Shown: positions 62,629 through 64,000 of the stretch, piece by piece
Layout of the letters: every line of letters starts with the position of its first letter
How positions within the stretch are numbered: position 1 is the first letter of the stretch
Source: Allocoleopsis franciscana PCC 7113
Lineage (GTDB): Bacteria > Cyanobacteriota > Cyanobacteriia > Cyanobacteriales > Coleofasciculaceae
NCBI RefSeq assembly: GCF_000317515.1
Contig: NC_019738.1
Coordinates: 5,482,001 to 5,546,000, forward strand
Direction of reading: 5' to 3'
Length of the DNA: 64,000 nucleotides
Position numbers and translations under genes: made by a program
Notes under the pieces: model-generated
Database searches by the model: none
What the model was told of the DNA's origin: nothing
Seen by the model: only the letters and a program-made list of their open reading frames with translations

Positions 62629-63489
62629 ATGCCTTTTGGACCAGCTTCGCGCCTTGGGGTCAGCCTGTTTGATGAAACCCCTCCCCTTGAGTGGGTACCC
62701 GGTCGCTCACTAGAAGAAGTCGAAACCATTATTAAGGCAGTCTATAGGCAAGTACTGGGGAATGCTTATGTGATGGAAAGTGAGCGTCTAACTGTCCCCG
62801 AATCGCAGTTCAAACGGGGTGAATTGAGCGTGCGAGAGTTTGTTCGCGCCGTCGCTAAGTCCGAGCTTTATCGTTCCCGCTTTTTCACCAGTTGTGCTCG
62901 CTATCGGGCGATCGAACTCAACTTCCGGCATCTACTCGGTCGTCCACCCTTAGATCTGGAAGAAATGCGGATGCACAGTACTATTCTGGATACCCAAGGC
63001 TTCGAGGCAGAGATCGATTCTTACCTCGACAGCGATGAGTATCAAACCACCTTTGGAGAGAACTTTGTTCCTTACATCCGGGGCTATAAAACAGATGCCT
63101 GCCAGAGCATGGTGCAGTTTACCCACACTTTTCAGTTGGTGCGGGGTGCTGCCAGTAGCAGCTTGAAGGGCGATTTAGCGGGTAAGAGTCCCAAGCTCAA
63201 TTCTCTGGTCATTCAGCGCACTCCCACAGCAGTAATTTCGCCTGCTGGAAGTGGTGCTACCTTCCGAACACCCCCCATTGCTTCCCGCAGTCGTCAGGGT
63301 GTAGATGCCAGCTCTGGTGGCAAAGTTTATCGCATTGAAGTCACAGGCTACCGGGCAAAAACCTTTAATAGTGTTTCTAAGTTCCGCCGCGCTAATCAAG
63401 TGTTTCTGGTGCCTTACGACAAACTCTCTCAGGAATACCAACGAATCCACCAGCAGGGTGGTGTGATTGCCAGCATCATATCTGTGTAA
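62629..63489 (+). CDS. cpeC: Phycoerythrin-associated rod linker CpeC
   Basis: 286 residues. N-terminal PBS-linker (Pfam00427) domain (LEEVETIIKAVYRQVLGNAYVM, then FVRAVAKSELYRSRFF, LNFRHLLGRPPLD) at about 25-160; C-terminal CpcD-like domain at about 230-286 (VYRIEVTGYRAKTFNSVSKFRR, NQVFLVPYDKLSQEYQRI). It joins phycoerythrin hexamers in the rod. First gene of a cpeCD(E) operon. Confidence 0.92.
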   Translation: MPFGPASRLGVSLFDETPPLEWVPGRSLEEVETIIKAVYRQVLGNAYVMESERLTVPESQFKRGELSVREFVRAVAKSELYRSRFFTSCARYRAIELNFRHLLGRPPLDLEEMRMHSTILDTQGFEAEIDSYLDSDEYQTTFGENFVPYIRGYKTDACQSMVQFTHTFQLVRGAASSSLKGDLAGKSPKLNSLVIQRTPTAVISPAGSGATFRTPPIASRSRQGVDASSGGKVYRIEVTGYRAKTFNSVSKFRRANQVFLVPYDKLSQEYQRIHQQGGVIASIISV

Positions 63490-63530
63490 ATTCAGCTTAA
63501 AGCTGACAAACTTTGAGGAAAGAGGTTTTC

Positions 63531-64000
63531 ATGGCATCTTCTACAATTTTGGAATTATGGCCTACTAGTGATCGAGCGGAAATCCAAACGATCATCCGGG
63601 CAGTATACAAGCAAGTGCTAGGCAATCCCCATGTCATGGAGAGTGAGCGATTGGTGACAGCAGAGTCCCAGTTGTGCGATCACTCCATCACCGTGCGGGA
63701 ATTTGTCCGTGCCGTTGCCAAGTCGGAGTTTTACCGTACCCGCTACTTTGAATCCTGTGCTCCTTACCGCTTTGTAGAACTCAACTTTCTACACTTACTC
63801 GGTCGGGCACCTCAAGATCAAAGAGAACTATCTGAGCATATTGTGCGCTGTGTCGCCGAAGGCTACGACTCCGAAATCGATTCCTACATCGACAGCAGTG
63901 AATATCAAGCCGCATTCGGCGAAAATATTGTGCCTTACTATCGGGGCAGAAGCAGCGAGGCAAACCCGAAGCAAGTAGGTTACAACCGCATGTTTGCACT
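63531..64000 (+). CDS. cpeD: Phycoerythrin-associated rod linker CpeD (3' end beyond window)
   Basis: 156 residues visible with no stop. MASSTILELWPTSDRAEIQT at the start, QVLGNPHVMESERLVTAESQ, VREFVRAVAKSEFYRTRYFE, LNFLHLLGRAPQD and PYYRGRSSEANPKQVGYN. This is the PBS-linker domain; the N terminus and the position after cpeC match CpeD, although CpeE is not excluded. GAGGAAAGAGG precedes the ATG. 41 bases after cpeC, clearly the same operon. Confidence 0.85.
   Translation, partial: MASSTILELWPTSDRAEIQTIIRAVYKQVLGNPHVMESERLVTAESQLCDHSITVREFVRAVAKSEFYRTRYFESCAPYRFVELNFLHLLGRAPQDQRELSEHIVRCVAEGYDSEIDSYIDSSEYQAAFGENIVPYYRGRSSEANPKQVGYNRMFA

Overview
The window is chromosomal DNA from a phycoerythrin-containing cyanobacterium. 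The evidence is a cpeBAYZ / cpeCD phycoerythrin cluster with pebAB, chlB, petG, cytM, an OCP C-terminal-domain homolog, cyanobacteria-only conserved proteins (DUF4278, DUF1802, HHL1-like), and the HIP1 octamer gcgatcgc scattered throughout. Genome style (heptamer repeat tracts, palindromic interspersed repeats, long intergenic spaces) suggests a filamentous, large-genome species, but genus cannot be fixed from sequence alone. No rRNA, tRNA or CRISPR array was recognised.

Layout. 0-6.9 kb: housekeeping (3' end of pyrH, frr, DUF6918-like, OCP-CTD homolog, queG, HAD phosphatase, chlB). 7-13.1 kb: accessory stretch with a frameshifted membrane gene, two unknown helical proteins, a YefM/YoeB toxin-antitoxin pair, a PRC-barrel protein, and an unknown gene preceded by two tandem CIRCE-like operators. 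13.4-20 kb: diheme cytochrome c / moxR / ribF on the minus strand, MBL hydrolase, a 1-kb gene-free gap, grxC, gshB. 19.9-24.4 kb: a SngB/BrxD-type DUF2791 ATPase, a coiled-coil membrane protein ending in a TerB-C-like domain, and a DUF815 ATPase. 24.7-33.1 kb: M3 oligopeptidase, HHL1-like, folC, and a DUF1802/nuclease-like protein followed by an ADP-ribosylglycohydrolase. 33.6-42.7 kb: an unfamiliar accessory locus whose proteins share two uncharacterised domains in different combinations, with a PAS-LuxR regulator, then a solitary cytosine-5 DNA methyltransferase with a long C-terminal extension and a DUF4388 protein. 43-51.9 kb: acyltransferase, DUF4278, acnB, cytM, petG, rsmD, hisH, pyroglutamyl peptidase. 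52-64 kb: phycobilisome region: a divergent phycobiliprotein-like gene, HEAT-repeat proteins, CpcS/CpeS lyase, pebA-pebB, cpeZ/cpeY, cpeA/cpeB, nblA, cpeC and a truncated cpeD.

How it works together. The last 12 kb encode most of what is needed to make and attach phycoerythrobilin (pebAB, CpeS-type lyase, CpeY, CpeZ, other HEAT lyase-like proteins), the phycoerythrin subunits and rod linkers that carry it, and a proteolysis adaptor (NblA) to dismantle it. The most system-like unexplained parts are the modular locus at 33.6-39.5 kb, the TerB-C plus DUF2791 pair at 19.9-22.9 kb that resembles an incomplete Shango defence system, and the CIRCE-preceded gene at 12.8-13.1 kb.
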